Assembly (NCBI RefSeq): GCF_900089835.1 | Contig: NZ_OANU01000093.1 | Span: 1-64,000 of the forward strand | Source: Vibrio thalassae | GTDB lineage: Bacteria > Pseudomonadota > Gammaproteobacteria > Enterobacterales > Vibrionaceae | Reading direction: 5' to 3' | DNA length: 64,000 nt | Shown here: positions 37,801 through 48,529 of the stretch, one piece after another | How the letters are laid out: the number at the start of each line of letters is the position of its first letter | Position numbering within the stretch: position 1 is the first letter of the stretch | Notes under the pieces: model-generated | What the model saw: the letters and a program-made list of their open reading frames with translations, nothing else | Database searches by the model: none | Told to the model about the DNA's origin: nothing | Made by a program: the position numbers and the translations under genes

Positions 37801-39709
37801 TGTTGGTGATATGGCAGGGGATGTATTTGGTAATGGGATGTTGTTATCGAAGCACATTAAACTTCAAGCTGCATTTAACCATATGCATATTTTCATTGAT
37901 CCCAACCCACAATCATCGGCGAAAAGTTGGGACGAACGTAAGCGACTCTTTGATCTGCCGCGCTCAAGTTGGGAAGACTATGATCCTAAATTGATCTCGC
38001 AAGGCGGTGGCGTTTTTGCGCGTAAGGCAAAGTCGATCACTTTAACGCCAGAGATCCAAAAGATGCTAGGGACTAAGAAAGCATCGATGGCGCCAAATGA
38101 TCTTATAAAGATGATTTTATCCATGAAAGTCGATCTGCTGTGGAATGGTGGTATCGGTACCTATGTTAAATCCAGTAAAGAAACACATACGGATGTTGGT
38201 GACCGCGCTAACGATGTATTGCGTATCAATGGCAACGAACTCAAAGCTAAGGTAGTTGGTGAGGGTGGTAACTTGGGTATGACTCAATTGGGTCGTATTG
38301 AATACGCTTTAACTGGTGGTCGCGTTAATACTGACTTTGTCGATAACGTGGGTGGTGTGGATTGCTCTGATAACGAAGTTAACATTAAGATCTTCTTGAA
38401 TGGTCTGGTGTCTAACGGCGATCTGACGGTTAAGCAGCGTAATGAAATCCTTGAATCAATGGAAGATGAGGTGGGGGAAATTGTACTTGATGATGCTTAT
38501 TGTCAGTCAGAGTCTATCTCAGTCACAGAATTCCAAGGCGTATCGCTGGTCAAAGAGCAGATTCGTTTCATTCACACCTTAGAAAAAGGCGGCCATTTAG
38601 ATCGTGCTCTAGAATACATCCCATCAGATGAAGAGCTACTTGAACGAGAAAAACAAGGCATTGGAATGACAAGGCCTGAGCTTTCTGTGCTGGTAGCTTA
38701 CGGCAAGATGGTATTGAAAGAAGAGTTAGTGACTGATGAGATCGCAACCGATGCGTATCATCAGCAGCAATTGACACAATACTTCCCATCGGAGTTACGC
38801 CGTAACTATATTGACAGCATGCCAACGCATCCGTTGAAAGCTGAAATCATCTCTACGATGCTTGCAAATCAGATGGTTAACGAAATGGGATGCAATTTCG
38901 TGACTCGACTGCAAGAAGAAACCGGCGCTACGGTAGTTGATATTGCTAATGCATATGCCGCGTCTAGAGAAATTTATGGCTTCGCTTATACGTTCGAGCA
39001 AATCCGTAAACTTGATAATGTGGCGAGTTCAGAAGCGCAATATGAGTTGCTGTTTATTGTTCGCCGAACGTTACGTAGACTCGCTCGTTGGATCTTGCGA
39101 AATCGTCCAGGTAAACAGTCGGTAGAACAGCTTATCGCGCGTTATCGTGATGATGTCATGAAAGTAGAGGAAACGCTTGAGGCCTGCTTAGTTGCTGAGG
39201 AGGTGGCTGAACATCGTCTACAAGCTGAAAATTGGGTAGAACAAGGCGTAGGCAAAGAGCTTGCTAACTATGTCGCTCGTTTATCTAGCCTACTATCTGC
39301 TGTCGATATATCAGAAATTGCTGCTGAGGCTAACTATAGCGTAGAGCAAGCTTCCAAACTTTATTTCCATCTAGGGGATCGCTTGTCTTTACACTGGTTC
39401 TTAAACCAGATTAATAGCCAAGGGGTGGATAATAACTGGCAAGCTCTCGCTAGGGCTGCATTCCGTGAAGATTTAGATTGGCAACAACGTTTGTTGACGG
39501 CTCAAGTACTAAGATGTGGATGTGGCGGAGAGGGCGAAGACGTTATCCTGTCACTTAATAATTGGATGGAAACGAATGCAAGTAGTTTGCTTCGTTGGGA
39601 AAACATACTCAATGAGTTCAAAGTGGGTAATGTCCATGAGTTTGCTAAGTTCTCTGTAGCACTTCGTGAACTCAGTCTGCTGAACCTAAATTGTGCGAAT
39701 ACCCAATAA
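34865..39709 (+). CDS. gdhB: NAD-specific glutamate dehydrogenase, large 180-kDa class
   Basis: 1614 residues, the usual length of the GDH-180 class. It deaminates glutamate to 2-oxoglutarate with NAD, a catabolic role. An N-terminal region with ACT-like domains (about 1-700) is followed by the dehydrogenase core: [36 protein letters not shown] with the catalytic lysine, and the NAD-binding [17 protein letters not shown]-terminal helical regulatory region follows. GGAG precedes the ATG. It fits well with the aapJQMP amino-acid importer in the same window. It is followed by a terminator at 39741. Confidence 0.96.
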   Translation: MTTREPVVPVLLEKVYKLIESKVEGSNQPLVTQLAKHIFSNVSPDDLLQRNESDLYGAVVSLWHHLNEKKYDEVSVRVFNPTVSRHGWQSTHTILEIAVPDSPFLVDSVKMALNRVDLTCHIMLHGPTQFERDEQGHITSVNEGKGHLQSIFHIEIDRLSDKGEMSALKDELVSIFEDTSLVVNQWEAMSDKLKQITKDLIKNKKKLPVEADRFDETIAFLAWVGNHNFTFMGYKEFDLINEEGDSILKPTEEKGLGLFANQQRVRPVKISEFSDSARLEAKKPFLLILTKGNKTSRIHRPAYTDYIGIKKFDANGKVVGEHRFTGLYTSAVYNQSVSTIPLIREKVDRILDASGYRNGSYSYKALRNILENYPRDELLQAKEEELLEIGMGVVQMQDRDLIRLFVRKDPFGRFFSCMVYVSKDRYNTQLRKDTQRILQNYFGCEQEVEFTTYFSESPLARTHYIVRVDNNNMDMDVKAIERNLMEVSASWDDRLSEAIVANFGESKGLPLSKVYSRAFPRSYKEDMMPTSAVADIERLEALDEENKLGMLFYRPQEAAVDSKEVKLKLYHRDEPIHLSDVMPMLENLGLRVIGESPYEIVKSDGGTYWILDFAMLHKSDAVVDLREARDRFQQAFAAIWSGGLESDGFNRLVLGSGLTGREVSILRAYARYMRQVGFPFSQHYIEDTLNHYPDLAKDLVELFTQRFMPSLKGSKKGQQRVIDKIHKQLDKVESLDDDRIIRRYVEMISATLRTNYYQKDSNGVNKPWLSLKLEPKNIPEIPAPVPAFEIFVYAPDIEGVHLRGGKVARGGLRWSDRQEDFRTEILGLVKAQQVKNTVIVPVGAKGGFVCKRQPQLSSRDEIFAEGQRCYKQFIRALLDVSDNIVEGEIVPPKSVVRHDEDDPYLVVAADKGTATFSDLANLVSAEYQFWLGDAFASGGSNGYDHKAMGITAKGGWESVKRHFREMGVDCQNEDFTAVGVGDMAGDVFGNGMLLSKHIKLQAAFNHMHIFIDPNPQSSAKSWDERKRLFDLPRSSWEDYDPKLISQGGGVFARKAKSITLTPEIQKMLGTKKASMAPNDLIKMILSMKVDLLWNGGIGTYVKSSKETHTDVGDRANDVLRINGNELKAKVVGEGGNLGMTQLGRIEYALTGGRVNTDFVDNVGGVDCSDNEVNIKIFLNGLVSNGDLTVKQRNEILESMEDEVGEIVLDDAYCQSESISVTEFQGVSLVKEQIRFIHTLEKGGHLDRALEYIPSDEELLEREKQGIGMTRPELSVLVAYGKMVLKEELVTDEIATDAYHQQQLTQYFPSELRRNYIDSMPTHPLKAEIISTMLANQMVNEMGCNFVTRLQEETGATVVDIANAYAASREIYGFAYTFEQIRKLDNVASSEAQYELLFIVRRTLRRLARWILRNRPGKQSVEQLIARYRDDVMKVEETLEACLVAEEVAEHRLQAENWVEQGVGKELANYVARLSSLLSAVDISEIAAEANYSVEQASKLYFHLGDRLSLHWFLNQINSQGVDNNWQALARAAFREDLDWQQRLLTAQVLRCGCGGEGEDVILSLNNWMETNASSLLRWENILNEFKVGNVHEFAKFSVALRELSLLNLNCANTQ

Positions 39710-39740
39710 ATCGTTTCAGCCGATCGATATTTCGAATAAT

Positions 39741-39767
39741 AAGCGCCTAAATATAGGCGCTTTTTTT
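39741..39767 (+). terminator. Rho-independent terminator after gdhB
   Basis: AAGCGCCTA, an AATA loop, TAGGCGC and seven T. Confidence 0.93.
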
Positions 39768-39786
39768 GTGACTCTTCGAAAATTGA

Positions 39787-39799
39787 GTGACATTGTCAC
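39787..39799. promoter_or_regulatory. matS site (MatP binding), perfect match
   Basis: GTGACATTGTCAC fits GTGACRNYGTCAC exactly. It is intergenic, between the gdhB terminator and pyrD. Confidence 0.85.
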
Positions 39800-39923
39800 T
39801 AAACTGAAGCTTGATCCATCTAATCGTTTGCGTTTTATCGATAAAAATGAAAACTTCATTGCAAGTTCATACAAATCAGTAAATAATACCACCCCGTTTA
39901 CACGGGTTTCTATCGGAGGCACA

Positions 39924-40934
39924 ATGCTTTACCGTCTTGCCAGAACTGGCTTTTTCCAACTTGATGCCGAAAAGGCTCATGATCTCGCTATGCAAAACTT
40001 CAAACGTTTCACCGGCACTCCTCTTGATTTAGCATATCGACAACAACTTCCAAACCGTCCTGTTGAATGTATGGGGCTAACCTTTAAGAATCCAGTTGGT
40101 TTAGCTGCTGGTTTGGATAAAAATGGCGAATGTATCGAAGCATTTGGTGCAATGGGCTTCGGTTTTGTCGAAGTAGGGACAGTGACACCACGTCCTCAAC
40201 CAGGCAACGACAAACCACGCCTTTTCCGTTTAATAGAGGCAGAAGGCATCATTAACCGCATGGGTTTCAACAATTTAGGTGTTGATAATCTCGTTGAGAA
40301 TGTAAAGAAAGCGAAATTTGACGGTATTCTTGGTATCAACATTGGTAAGAACAAAGATACTCCGATTGAAAAGGGCGCCGAAGACTACATTATCTGTATG
40401 GAAAAGGTCTACGAGCATGCAGGTTATATCGCAGTCAACATTTCTTCTCCTAATACTCCTGGGCTTCGCAGTCTGCAATATGGTGAAGCACTTGATGAAT
40501 TGCTATCCGAGCTAAAAGCGAAACAAGCAGAACTTGCAGAAAAACATAACAAATACGTACCTTTAGCATTAAAGATCGCGCCAGATCTTAGTGATGACGA
40601 AATTGGTCAAATTTGCGATTCGTTGATCAAAAATAAGATAGACGGTGTTATCGCAACGAACACGACGCTAGATCGCAGCATCGTCGAAGGTATGAAACAC
40701 GCCAATGAAGCTGGGGGCTTAAGTGGTCGTCCAGTTCAATCGCGCAGTACAGAGGTTGTTCGTCTTCTTGCTAACAATCTGCAAGGCAAGTTACCTATCA
40801 TAGGTGTTGGTGGAATCGATTCTTATGTTTCAGCAAAAGAAAAACTGATGGCAGGGGCAACGCTGGTACAAGTATATTCAGGATTTATCTATCACGGTCC
40901 AAAACTAGTTAAAGACATTGTGAAAAACCTATAA
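39924..40934 (+). CDS. pyrD: Dihydroorotate dehydrogenase, quinone-dependent (class 2)
   Basis: 336 residues, exactly the E. coli PyrD length. It oxidises dihydroorotate to orotate in pyrimidine synthesis, passing electrons to quinone at the inner membrane. An amphipathic N-terminal segment ([20 protein letters not shown]) is followed by the FMN barrel: [32 protein letters not shown] with the catalytic serine, TNTT and VGGI. The start is the ATG at 39924, with CGGAGG five bases upstream; the frame is open further upstream but without a start signal. It is followed by a terminator and zapC, as in E. coli. Confidence 0.97.
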   Translation: MLYRLARTGFFQLDAEKAHDLAMQNFKRFTGTPLDLAYRQQLPNRPVECMGLTFKNPVGLAAGLDKNGECIEAFGAMGFGFVEVGTVTPRPQPGNDKPRLFRLIEAEGIINRMGFNNLGVDNLVENVKKAKFDGILGINIGKNKDTPIEKGAEDYIICMEKVYEHAGYIAVNISSPNTPGLRSLQYGEALDELLSELKAKQAELAEKHNKYVPLALKIAPDLSDDEIGQICDSLIKNKIDGVIATNTTLDRSIVEGMKHANEAGGLSGRPVQSRSTEVVRLLANNLQGKLPIIGVGGIDSYVSAKEKLMAGATLVQVYSGFIYHGPKLVKDIVKNL

Positions 40935-40967
40935 TCACTGAAAAGTTACTGGGTTAAATACAAGAGA

Positions 40968-40996
40968 AGGGGAAATTGTTTTCCCCTTTTTTTTTA
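40968..40996 (+). terminator. Rho-independent terminator after pyrD
   Basis: AAGGGGAAA and TTTCCCC form the stem around TTGT, followed by nine T. Confidence 0.93.
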
Positions 40997-41092
40997 CGTA
41001 ATCGTTTGTAGAATTATATTCAACTGACAAAAAAGGTAATTAAGCGTTTTACCTAACAGTCTGATTATTCTTTAATTATAAGAGACGGAACG

Positions 41093-41638
41093 ATGCTTAA
41101 ACCCAGCGATACATGGATCTGGTATATGGATGAGAACGAGGGTTCTCTGATGCTGGATTTGGGAGATGAGATGGTTTTTAAAACCAATCTTTCCCCAAAG
41201 CTCCTTGTCGACTGCGCGATGGGTCAGAACAACTTTACCGTAGATGACGCATCCGCGTTCCAAACCTTTAGAGACCAAATAAGCATTCTAGGACTATCAG
41301 AGCCTAGACAAGCAGAGCTCACGCTATATTGTGTTGCCGCTAAGCGCTTTCATAAGCCCGTTCAGCCAAAGAGTTGGTTCTTCGACCATCAAAATGGCAA
41401 CTATCAACCGCAAGAAGGCGATCTCGTCCGATTGGTGAATCAACACTCGGAAGGTTTCTTTATCGTCTTAGAGGTAGGTGAGAGCGCGAGCTTATGTGCT
41501 TTAGTTGACCTGGAGTCTTTCAGTTTGACGCCATGCAAAGGGGTGCAATTTGGTCAGAGTATCAAAGTCATGCACGATAGAATGGCCTGTGCACATCAAT
41601 TTATGAGAATTAATCAACCCATTGCTCTTGTTGGTTAA
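41093..41638 (+). CDS. zapC: Cell-division protein ZapC
   Basis: 181 residues (E. coli ZapC 180), a cytoplasmic Z-ring-associated protein that promotes FtsZ bundling. Family features are PSDTWIWYMDENEGSLMLDLGDEMVF at the start, PKSWFF in the middle and GQSIKVMHDRM near the C-terminus. It is adjacent to pyrD as in E. coli; ycbX, which follows there, is missing and a 567-bp non-coding stretch stands in its place. Confidence 0.92.
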   Translation: MLKPSDTWIWYMDENEGSLMLDLGDEMVFKTNLSPKLLVDCAMGQNNFTVDDASAFQTFRDQISILGLSEPRQAELTLYCVAAKRFHKPVQPKSWFFDHQNGNYQPQEGDLVRLVNQHSEGFFIVLEVGESASLCALVDLESFSLTPCKGVQFGQSIKVMHDRMACAHQFMRINQPIALVG

Positions 41639-41742
41639 GAGCCTCATAGGGTAATTAGAGCGCAAAATGCGTCAAAAGAAAAAGCAGTGGCAGCTTTTAG
41701 TAGTACACAACTATTCCTAAACATGTTCCTCGTAGAAATTTG

Positions 41743-41767
41743 TCGGCCCCAGTGGCCGATTTTTTTT
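41743..41767 (+). terminator. Strong Rho-independent terminator downstream of zapC
   Basis: TCGGCC, CCAGT, GGCCGA and eight T. It is 105 bp from the zapC stop codon, so either zapC has a long 3' UTR or a short RNA ends here. Confidence 0.9.
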
Positions 41768-42063
41768 GCTCATCTTTAGGGGAATGTAGTCCTAGTTTTA
41801 CACCCATCCCCAACATCTTTCCTCAAAATACTATATCTCTGCGTTATTAAAGGACATTTCACATATTTTTTTCATCTAATTAGTGACTATTTTTAGGCCC
41901 TAAATGAGGTGTTTTGCCCTGATTAATTCCTCCTTTACCTAAAAATGTAAGTAAATTACACGCAAGACTGTCGTCTGGTATATACCAAATTCACAGTAAA
42001 TAAGTATTCACTTTCGCCAGGTGGCAATAAAACACTAACTGTTAATTAGTAGGTTCTAATTCA

Positions 42064-42114
42064 ATGAGTTGATGAGTTGATGAGTTTCATTCGGTCAAAG
42101 GTTGTTCGAATGAA
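42064..42114. repeat. 8-bp tandem repeat and adjoining inverted repeat before rlmL
   Basis: ATGAGTTG occurs twice and ATGAGTTT once, head to tail (42064-42087). TTCATTCG at 42086-42093 pairs with CGAATGAA at 42107-42114. The function is unknown. Confidence 0.55.
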
Positions 42115-42205
42115 CCGATAAGTTGAGGGTTGGAGTAGGTTTATTTAGTGAGAAGGCGGTTTGTCAGGTATAATCAACACCATTTTTCACAGTCAGATGA
42201 ACACT

Positions 42206-44329
42206 ATGAACCAATATCTTGCCGTTACTTCGAATGGACTCGAAAACCTACTTGCTCAAGAACTCGAGCAGCTGGGATTGACTTCTGTAAAGCCCATACA
42301 AGCGGGAGTGAAGTTTAAAGCGTCGAATGAGCAGATCTACCGTGCTTGTTTATGGAGCCGATATGCTTCTCGCTTTGTCAAAGTACTTTCGGAGTTCACT
42401 TGCCAAGATGATATGGACCTATATCTGGCTGCTTCGTCAATTAACTGGGTCAATCACTTCCATAGCTCAAAGAAATTCATTGTCGATTTCAATGGTACCA
42501 ACCGAGAGATTCGCAATAGCCAATATGGCGCAATGAAAGTCAAAGATGCGGTAGTAGATTGCTTTAACAAGAAAAATCTTCCTCGTCCGAACATCAGTAA
42601 AGACAGTGCGGATGTAAGAGTGCATGTCCGTCTACACAGAGACAAGGCACTGATCGGCCTTGATATGGTTGGTTCTGGTTTACATCAACGTGGTTATAGA
42701 ACAGAAGCAGGTCGCGCTCCATTAAGAGAAACGTTGGCTGCCGCTATTGTGGCTCGTAGTGGCTGGACACAAGGTCAAAATATGCTGGATCCTATGTGTG
42801 GTTCTGGCACGTTGCTAATTGAAGCTGCAATGTTAGCAGCGAATATGGCACCAGGCGTCAAGCGTAAGTCTTGGTGTTTTGAATCACTTGAAGACTTCGA
42901 ACCAGAGGTGTGGGCGGAGGTTAAATCAGAAGCGAATGTTCAAGCACGTCGTGGTGTCAAAAAAACTGACAGCAGGTTTTGGGGCTTCGATAATGACCCT
43001 AGAGTTCTGAAAACGGCTAAAGAAAATGCAAAACGCGCGGGTGTGGAAGAGTTAATTACTTTCGAGCTTGGCGATGCAAGTCAGGTTACTAAGCCTGCAG
43101 AGTTTGGTCATGGTGTTGTGGTGTGTAACCCTCCATATGGCGAACGTCTAGGTACTGAGCCTGGACTGATTGCGCTGTACACGGAGTTCGGTAATCAACT
43201 GAAAACCGAGTTTGGTGGCTGCCAAGCATCTATTTTCTCTAGCTCAGACGATTTACTAAGTTGTCTTCGTATGCGAGCAGAGAAGCAATTCAAACTAAAT
43301 AATGGTGCATTACAGTGTCACCAGAAGAATTATTCAATCTCTCAACGTTCTGAAGATGAGCTGGTGGGTAATAAAGACGCGCAGGTCGTTGCTCCAGACT
43401 TCTCTAACCGTCTTAAAAAGAACATTGGAAAGATAGGCAAGTGGGCCAAGAAAGAAGGCCTAGATTGCTATCGTATCTATGATGCAGATCTCCCAGATTA
43501 CAATGTTGCTGTTGATGTATATCAGGACTATTTGGTTATTCAAGAGTATGCGGCGCCGAAAAGCATTCCTGAAGAAACAGCAAAGCGCCGTTTAACGGAT
43601 GTGATTCGTGCCAGTATAAAAGTCACCGGCGTTGATACGAATAACGTCGTGCTAAAAGTACGTGAAAAGAAAAAAGGGACGTCGCAATATAATAAGTTGG
43701 CGACAAAGTCATCGAAACTTCATGTCAACGAGTATGGTGTACAACTTATCGTTAACCTATACGATTATTTAGACACCGGCCTGTTCCTTGACCACAAGAT
43801 CACTCGTCGTAAGCTGGGTGAAATGGCAGGCAATAAAGATTTCTTGAACCTTTTTGCTTACACAGGCTCTGCTACCGTTCACGCTGCATTGGGAGGCGCT
43901 AAGTCAACCACCACGGTAGATATGTCCAATACTTATTTAGAGTGGGCAAAAGAGAACATGAAGCTTAATGGTCAAGTTGGCCGTCAGCATCAGTACATTC
44001 AGGCAGATTGCTTACAGTGGTTGGAGAAAGCGACGAGTAGTTACGATCTTATCTTTATCGATCCTCCAACGTTCTCAAACTCAAAGCGAATGGAACAGTC
44101 TTTTGATGTTCAGCGTGACCACGTCACGTTAATGAGTAACTTAAAACGATTGTTGCGTGAGCATGGCACGATTGTATTCTCAAACAATAAACGTCATTTC
44201 AAGATGGATATGAAAGCGTTAGAAGAGCTGGGCTTGAAAGCAGAGAATATTTCGGAGAAAACACTACCACTCGATTTCGCTCGCAATAAGCATATTCATA
44301 ACTGCTGGCTTATCACTCACCAGAAGTAA
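42206..44329 (+). CDS. rlmL: Bifunctional 23S rRNA methyltransferase RlmKL
   Basis: 707 residues (E. coli RlmL 702). The N-terminal half has a THUMP domain and an m2G2445 methyltransferase: [14 protein letters not shown] and the catalytic NPPYGERLG. The C-terminal half is the m7G2069 enzyme Rlm[19 protein letters not shown] and [12 protein letters not shown] start at the ATG 42206 ([11 protein letters not shown]), which aligns with the E. coli N-terminus; an ATG three codons upstream (42197) is equally possible. No strong ribosome site is visible. The glutaredoxin-like gene begins seven bases downstream. Confidence 0.95.
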   Translation: MNQYLAVTSNGLENLLAQELEQLGLTSVKPIQAGVKFKASNEQIYRACLWSRYASRFVKVLSEFTCQDDMDLYLAASSINWVNHFHSSKKFIVDFNGTNREIRNSQYGAMKVKDAVVDCFNKKNLPRPNISKDSADVRVHVRLHRDKALIGLDMVGSGLHQRGYRTEAGRAPLRETLAAAIVARSGWTQGQNMLDPMCGSGTLLIEAAMLAANMAPGVKRKSWCFESLEDFEPEVWAEVKSEANVQARRGVKKTDSRFWGFDNDPRVLKTAKENAKRAGVEELITFELGDASQVTKPAEFGHGVVVCNPPYGERLGTEPGLIALYTEFGNQLKTEFGGCQASIFSSSDDLLSCLRMRAEKQFKLNNGALQCHQKNYSISQRSEDELVGNKDAQVVAPDFSNRLKKNIGKIGKWAKKEGLDCYRIYDADLPDYNVAVDVYQDYLVIQEYAAPKSIPEETAKRRLTDVIRASIKVTGVDTNNVVLKVREKKKGTSQYNKLATKSSKLHVNEYGVQLIVNLYDYLDTGLFLDHKITRRKLGEMAGNKDFLNLFAYTGSATVHAALGGAKSTTTVDMSNTYLEWAKENMKLNGQVGRQHQYIQADCLQWLEKATSSYDLIFIDPPTFSNSKRMEQSFDVQRDHVTLMSNLKRLLREHGTIVFSNNKRHFKMDMKALEELGLKAENISEKTLPLDFARNKHIHNCWLITHQK

Positions 44330-44336
44330 AAGGATT

Positions 44337-44588
44337 ATGGAAAAGGAACTTATTCTATACAGTACTGAAGGATGCCATCTCTGTGAGATGGCATTGGAAC
44401 TCATCTCTATCATTGGATTAACTGAGCAGTTACAAGTTGTTGATATTGCTTTCGATGATGCGCTTTTTGGTCGTTACGGCGTCACAATACCGGTCATCAA
44501 AAGTGAAGAATCTGAAATTAACTGGCCTTTTGATCTCTCTCAACTGAAACAATGGTTAACAGCTAATGGCATTACTTACCATTCATAA
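44337..44588 (+). CDS. Glutaredoxin-family thiol protein (DUF836-like)
   Basis: 83 residues with a thioredoxin-fold start, LILYSTEGCHLCEMALELI, whose CxxC (CHLC, cysteines 13 and 16) is the redox site, and a cis-proline motif VTIPVI. It is shorter than classical glutaredoxins, as usual for this group. The partner is unknown. It is seven bases after rlmL, and the next gene, uup, starts inside it with a 23-bp overlap, so the three are translationally linked. Confidence 0.85.
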   Translation: MEKELILYSTEGCHLCEMALELISIIGLTEQLQVVDIAFDDALFGRYGVTIPVIKSEESEINWPFDLSQLKQWLTANGITYHS

Positions 44589-46488
44589 TGGACAACTAGC
44601 ATTTGGTGACCATCCATTGCTAGACAAATCCGATTTTGCACTTCAAGAAAATGAACGTGTATGTTTGGTTGGCCGCAACGGTGCGGGCAAATCAACGTTA
44701 ATGAAAGTCCTAGCAGGTGAAATCGTCATGGACGATGGCAAGCTGCAGATTACACAAGATGTCGTCGTATCACGACTTGAACAAGACCCACCTCGTGACC
44801 AGGCTGGAACGGTTGCGGATTACGTTGCTGAGGGGCTAGCCGAAGTCGGCGAATTGCTAAAAACCTACCATACGCAACTGGATTTGGTCGCACAAGATCC
44901 GTCTGAGCGAAATATTAACCGTTTAGCACAAACGCAAGAAAGCTTGGAAGTGGCAGGTGCATGGCGCTTTGAGGATCGTATTAAAAATATTCTTGGGGCG
45001 TTAAAGCTGGATGGCAATACACTACTTACGGATTTGTCTGGTGGATGGCAGCGTAAAGCCGCGTTAGCTCGTGCACTGGTTTGTGATCCTGACGTTTTGT
45101 TGCTTGATGAGCCTACCAACCACCTAGATGTGACAACGATTGAGTGGTTAGAGACCTTCTTAAAAGATTTCCGTGGTTCTATTATATTTATTTCTCACGA
45201 CCGAGCATTTATACGTTCGATGGCAACTCGAATTGTTGACCTTGACCGTGGTCAACTGGTGTCTTATCCGGGGAACTATGAAACCTATCTAGTCGAGAAA
45301 GAGGAGGCTCTGCGTGTAGAAGAAATGCAGAATGCTGAATTCGACAAGAAACTAGCACAAGAAGAAGTGTGGATTCGTCAGGGGATTAAAGCGAGAAGAA
45401 CGCGCAATGAAGGTCGAGTCCGTGCATTAAAGAAACTGCGCGAAGAGCGTAAAGACCGTCGAGAAGTACAAGGTAAAGTAAACCTTAAACTGGATGATAG
45501 TGCACGCAGCGGAAAAATTGTTTTTGAAGCAAGCGATCTTAATTATGACATTGAAGGAAAAACGATTGTTAAGAACTTTTCCTTCAACATTCAACGTGGC
45601 GACAGAATCGCTCTGATCGGACCTAATGGCTGTGGTAAGAGTACCTTGATCAAGCTACTTCTTGATGAACTACAACCAACATCTGGAAAACTAAAATGTG
45701 GCACTAAGCTAGAAGTTGCCTATTTTGACCAATATCGAGAAGCGCTAGACCCAGAAAAGACGGTGATTGATAACTTGGCTGACGGTAAACAAGAAGTGAT
45801 GGTCGGTGGTCGTGAACGACATGCACTGAGTTATCTTCAAGATTTCTTGTTCGCACCTAAACGAGCGAGAACACCGGTGAAAGCGTTATCTGGCGGCGAG
45901 AAAAACCGTTTGTTGCTCGCTCGTATCTTTCTGAAATCGAATAATCTGTTAGTGCTCGATGAACCAACCAACGACTTGGACATTGAAACTTTAGAATTGC
46001 TCGAAGAATTGTTAGCGAATTACCAAGGCACACTGCTATTAGTGAGCCATGACCGTCAATTTGTTGATAATACTGTGACTACGAGCTGGATTTTTGAGGG
46101 CGAAGGGGTTATCGAAGAGTTTGTTGGTGGTTATCATGATGCCCAGCAGCAGCGAATGCAGGTCATTGAAGCCAGAAAAGCTTACGAACCTGCAAAAGAG
46201 ACCAAAAAGCAAGCAGTTGAACCTGAAAAGAAAGCAACTTCTGTGAACTCTAAACCTAAAAAGCTGTCGTATAAGCTGCAAAGGGAGTTAGAGGCACTAC
46301 CTGCGTTACTTGAGCAGTTAGAGCAAGAATTAGAACAGTTACAGGAAGTCGTGAATAGCCCAGAGTTTTTCACCAAACCTGTCACTGACACTCAACCAAT
46401 TTTAGATAGTTTATCTGCTAAAGAGCAGGAACTGGAAATTGCCTTCGAGCGATGGGAAGAGCTAGAAGCAATGCAACAGGAAAGTTAG
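44566..46488 (+). CDS. uup: ABC-F ATPase Uup
   Basis: 640 residues (E. coli 635). Two ABC domains on one chain, with no membrane part: Walker A GRNGAGKST and GPNGCGKST, signatures LSGGWQRKAALARAL and LSGGEKNRLLLARIF, and Walker B LLLDEPTNHLD and LVLDEPTNDLD. The linker carries the ABC-F signal rich in arginine and lysine, and the C-terminus is a coiled coil (about 565-640) used for nucleic-acid binding. Uup acts on ribosomes or branched DNA and reduces transposon excision. The DUF3466 gene starts five bases downstream. Confidence 0.95.
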   Translation: MALLTIHNGQLAFGDHPLLDKSDFALQENERVCLVGRNGAGKSTLMKVLAGEIVMDDGKLQITQDVVVSRLEQDPPRDQAGTVADYVAEGLAEVGELLKTYHTQLDLVAQDPSERNINRLAQTQESLEVAGAWRFEDRIKNILGALKLDGNTLLTDLSGGWQRKAALARALVCDPDVLLLDEPTNHLDVTTIEWLETFLKDFRGSIIFISHDRAFIRSMATRIVDLDRGQLVSYPGNYETYLVEKEEALRVEEMQNAEFDKKLAQEEVWIRQGIKARRTRNEGRVRALKKLREERKDRREVQGKVNLKLDDSARSGKIVFEASDLNYDIEGKTIVKNFSFNIQRGDRIALIGPNGCGKSTLIKLLLDELQPTSGKLKCGTKLEVAYFDQYREALDPEKTVIDNLADGKQEVMVGGRERHALSYLQDFLFAPKRARTPVKALSGGEKNRLLLARIFLKSNNLLVLDEPTNDLDIETLELLEELLANYQGTLLLVSHDRQFVDNTVTTSWIFEGEGVIEEFVGGYHDAQQQRMQVIEARKAYEPAKETKKQAVEPEKKATSVNSKPKKLSYKLQRELEALPALLEQLEQELEQLQEVVNSPEFFTKPVTDTQPILDSLSAKEQELEIAFERWEELEAMQQES

Positions 46489-46493
46489 TTTTC

Positions 46494-48479
46494 ATGAGTC
46501 GTATTAATTTTAAAATTTCATTAATTGCAGCCGGTGTAATGGCTGCAACGTCAAGTCAGGCAGCGTTATATAAAGTTGTCGAGATTGGTCCTGCGGGCGG
46601 TTATGAAGTCGGCCTTGCCAATGGGGTTGATGTTACCGAGTTTTATGGCTCCGCTATCGATAAAACAAAACAAACTAATAATGATAAAGGCTGTTTTGGC
46701 GAAGACTGCTCTGGTCAAACAACGGTAACGTTTGGAGACTCGAGAGCGGGATCGGAAGGGCATTCATATCGACAAGAAGTCCCCTTCAATTATGACACTA
46801 GCTTCTACTACACTGACAGGTCACGCAACAGAGATTACTGTCGTAACGAGTTAGGCTATCAGACTTGTGATGGTTGGGCTGATAAATTGTGGTATAGCTA
46901 CAGCGATCATGGTGGACTTGCCCGTGTACGTGACGCTTGGTTATCCAATGCGTATCGCTCAAATGCTCAATCATTTAAAGACGGTACGCTTTTTGCCTTA
47001 GGGCAGCCACTTTCAAATGACTATTCTCCGAGGGGATTTAGCTACTCAGGTACGTCAAGTGATGTGGTTGTAAATGGTGTTGATAGCAACGGTGTTGCCA
47101 TTGGTAACACAAGTAGTGGTTATTATGACAACGGGACAAGCAGTGCTTTGATTTATCGCCATCGTGGATTTTGGGGCAATGGTGATACTCCTTCAGTATT
47201 ACTGCCAGTCCAAGATGGAAATATTACTCAAAAAATGGGTCGAACCATGGCGTTTGATTCTTTTGAATATGGCGGTAAAACTTACGTAACGGGCAGTGCC
47301 GCTGTTGCACCATTCGATTATAATGATTCAAACAAAAACTATCGTGGCTCTGTTGCAAACTGTATTAATGATTCTGCGATAAACGCTGATCCAGCAGCCT
47401 ACGCAGATTGCCAAAACTTTGCGTTTGCTACCAAAGCTTCTGTATGGGACGTAACAAATGCAGACCCTGCTACAGGCTCTGAAATTCCACCCGCTGCTTT
47501 ATACAGTTGGCAAAATACCTCAGATAACAATATCGATAAAAAAGCCAGCCAAGGCAGTATTCGTGGAGCTGTGATTTCTAAGGCGACTGCCTACAATGAC
47601 GAGCCAGTGATGGTTGGCTTTAATACCACCAAAGATGGCAGCAATTTGTTTATGCAGGCAACGGTGTTCACTCCTAAGGCGTCGTTTACTGTCGAAGACC
47701 CTGCAACTTGGGATTCTCGAGTGATTTCACGTGCCACAGTAAAAAGTGGTGATGACTTTGTTTACAGTAACTCAATGGCCACCGATATTAACAAAAATCT
47801 CGTGCTAATTGGTGCCGCCAAACGTCGTGGTGATAAGCGTGAAAACGGTGCTGCGCCAAACCGTATGTTTCTGACTTCAATTGATTCGAATGGTGATGTT
47901 AGTTCTGCACAATTCTTTGATGAGCTCAATGGCAATAGTGGAATATTCTTCCGTGGTGTCGGTGGCGAACCGGGAGCAATTAACAATTTTAACGAGATTG
48001 TTGGTGCCGTCGATGCAGAACAGTCCACAGAATATTATGGCAAGAAACGTCGTCAGCGTGGGTTTATTTATCCTTACGAAGTCGTCGATGCTAACAACGT
48101 AGATATGGTCGCGAGACGAGCGGTGTTCCAAGATAGACCTTGGTTGTTAGATGACCTAACTAATGGTGGCAATGAATCAGCTAACAACAACCAATTCCGA
48201 ATCGTCGATGCTGCTGATATCAACGATGATGGTGTTATCGTCGCAACTGCACTTAAATGTGAAGGCGGTTATGATACGACTGGTCACAACTCCTATTGTG
48301 GTAATGGTCAAAAACGTGAGAAAGTGGTGGCAGTTAAGTTGATCCCGATCGCAAATGCAACATCTGCTGACATCGTCACTCGTCCGGTAGAGACGGCACC
48401 TGTTGAACGCAAAGGCGGAAGTCTTGGGTGGATGGTGATGATTTTTCTAGGTTTCTTAGGATTACACCGTAACAAATAG
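46494..48479 (+). CDS. DUF3466 exported protein with GlyGly-CTERM sorting tail
   Basis: 661 residues. The signal peptide (about 1-23) ends in SSQA. A long secreted body contains repeated short beta units (such as GVAIGNTSSGYYDNG, NEIVGAVDAE, DGVIVATA) typical of DUF3466. The C-terminus is a textbook GlyGly-CTERM tag: GGSLGW, a hydrophobic helix and a basic end (HRNK), which rhombosortase cleaves to release or anchor type II secretion substrates at the surface. I start at the ATG 46494; an upstream in-frame extension overlaps uup and lacks a signal. Function unknown. A terminator follows. Confidence 0.87.
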   Translation: MSRINFKISLIAAGVMAATSSQAALYKVVEIGPAGGYEVGLANGVDVTEFYGSAIDKTKQTNNDKGCFGEDCSGQTTVTFGDSRAGSEGHSYRQEVPFNYDTSFYYTDRSRNRDYCRNELGYQTCDGWADKLWYSYSDHGGLARVRDAWLSNAYRSNAQSFKDGTLFALGQPLSNDYSPRGFSYSGTSSDVVVNGVDSNGVAIGNTSSGYYDNGTSSALIYRHRGFWGNGDTPSVLLPVQDGNITQKMGRTMAFDSFEYGGKTYVTGSAAVAPFDYNDSNKNYRGSVANCINDSAINADPAAYADCQNFAFATKASVWDVTNADPATGSEIPPAALYSWQNTSDNNIDKKASQGSIRGAVISKATAYNDEPVMVGFNTTKDGSNLFMQATVFTPKASFTVEDPATWDSRVISRATVKSGDDFVYSNSMATDINKNLVLIGAAKRRGDKRENGAAPNRMFLTSIDSNGDVSSAQFFDELNGNSGIFFRGVGGEPGAINNFNEIVGAVDAEQSTEYYGKKRRQRGFIYPYEVVDANNVDMVARRAVFQDRPWLLDDLTNGGNESANNNQFRIVDAADINDDGVIVATALKCEGGYDTTGHNSYCGNGQKREKVVAVKLIPIANATSADIVTRPVETAPVERKGGSLGWMVMIFLGFLGLHRNK

Positions 48480-48490
48480 TCACAAGTGAC

Positions 48491-48529
48491 AAAAATCCCA
48501 GGTTCATACTTTTGAATCTGGGATTTTTT
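48491..48529 (+). terminator. Rho-independent terminator after the DUF3466 gene
   Basis: AAAAATCCCAG and CTGGGATTTTTT form the stem, with TTCA/TGAA extending it. Confidence 0.92.

Larger units (their letters stand above)
41639..42205. other. Non-coding stretch between zapC and rlmL
   Basis: No gene is supported on either strand. It holds a strong terminator about 105 bp after zapC (41743-41767), AT-rich sequence, a triple 8-bp tandem repeat (42064-42087) and an inverted repeat TTCATTCG/CGAATGAA (42086-42114) ahead of rlmL. The rlmL promoter must lie here. Confidence 0.6.

Noticed and set aside
37401..37994. Out-of-frame plus-strand readings within gdhB (73 and 111 codons)
   Set aside because: They lie wholly inside an intact conserved gene and have no independent start signal.
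44115..44127. GTGACCACGTCAC in rlmL as a fourth matS site
   Set aside because: The sixth base is C where the consensus needs a purine. It is counted as a near match only.
48367..48379. CTGACATCGTCAC in the DUF3466 gene as a matS site
   Set aside because: The first base is C instead of G. One mismatch in a fixed position is too weak without binding data.
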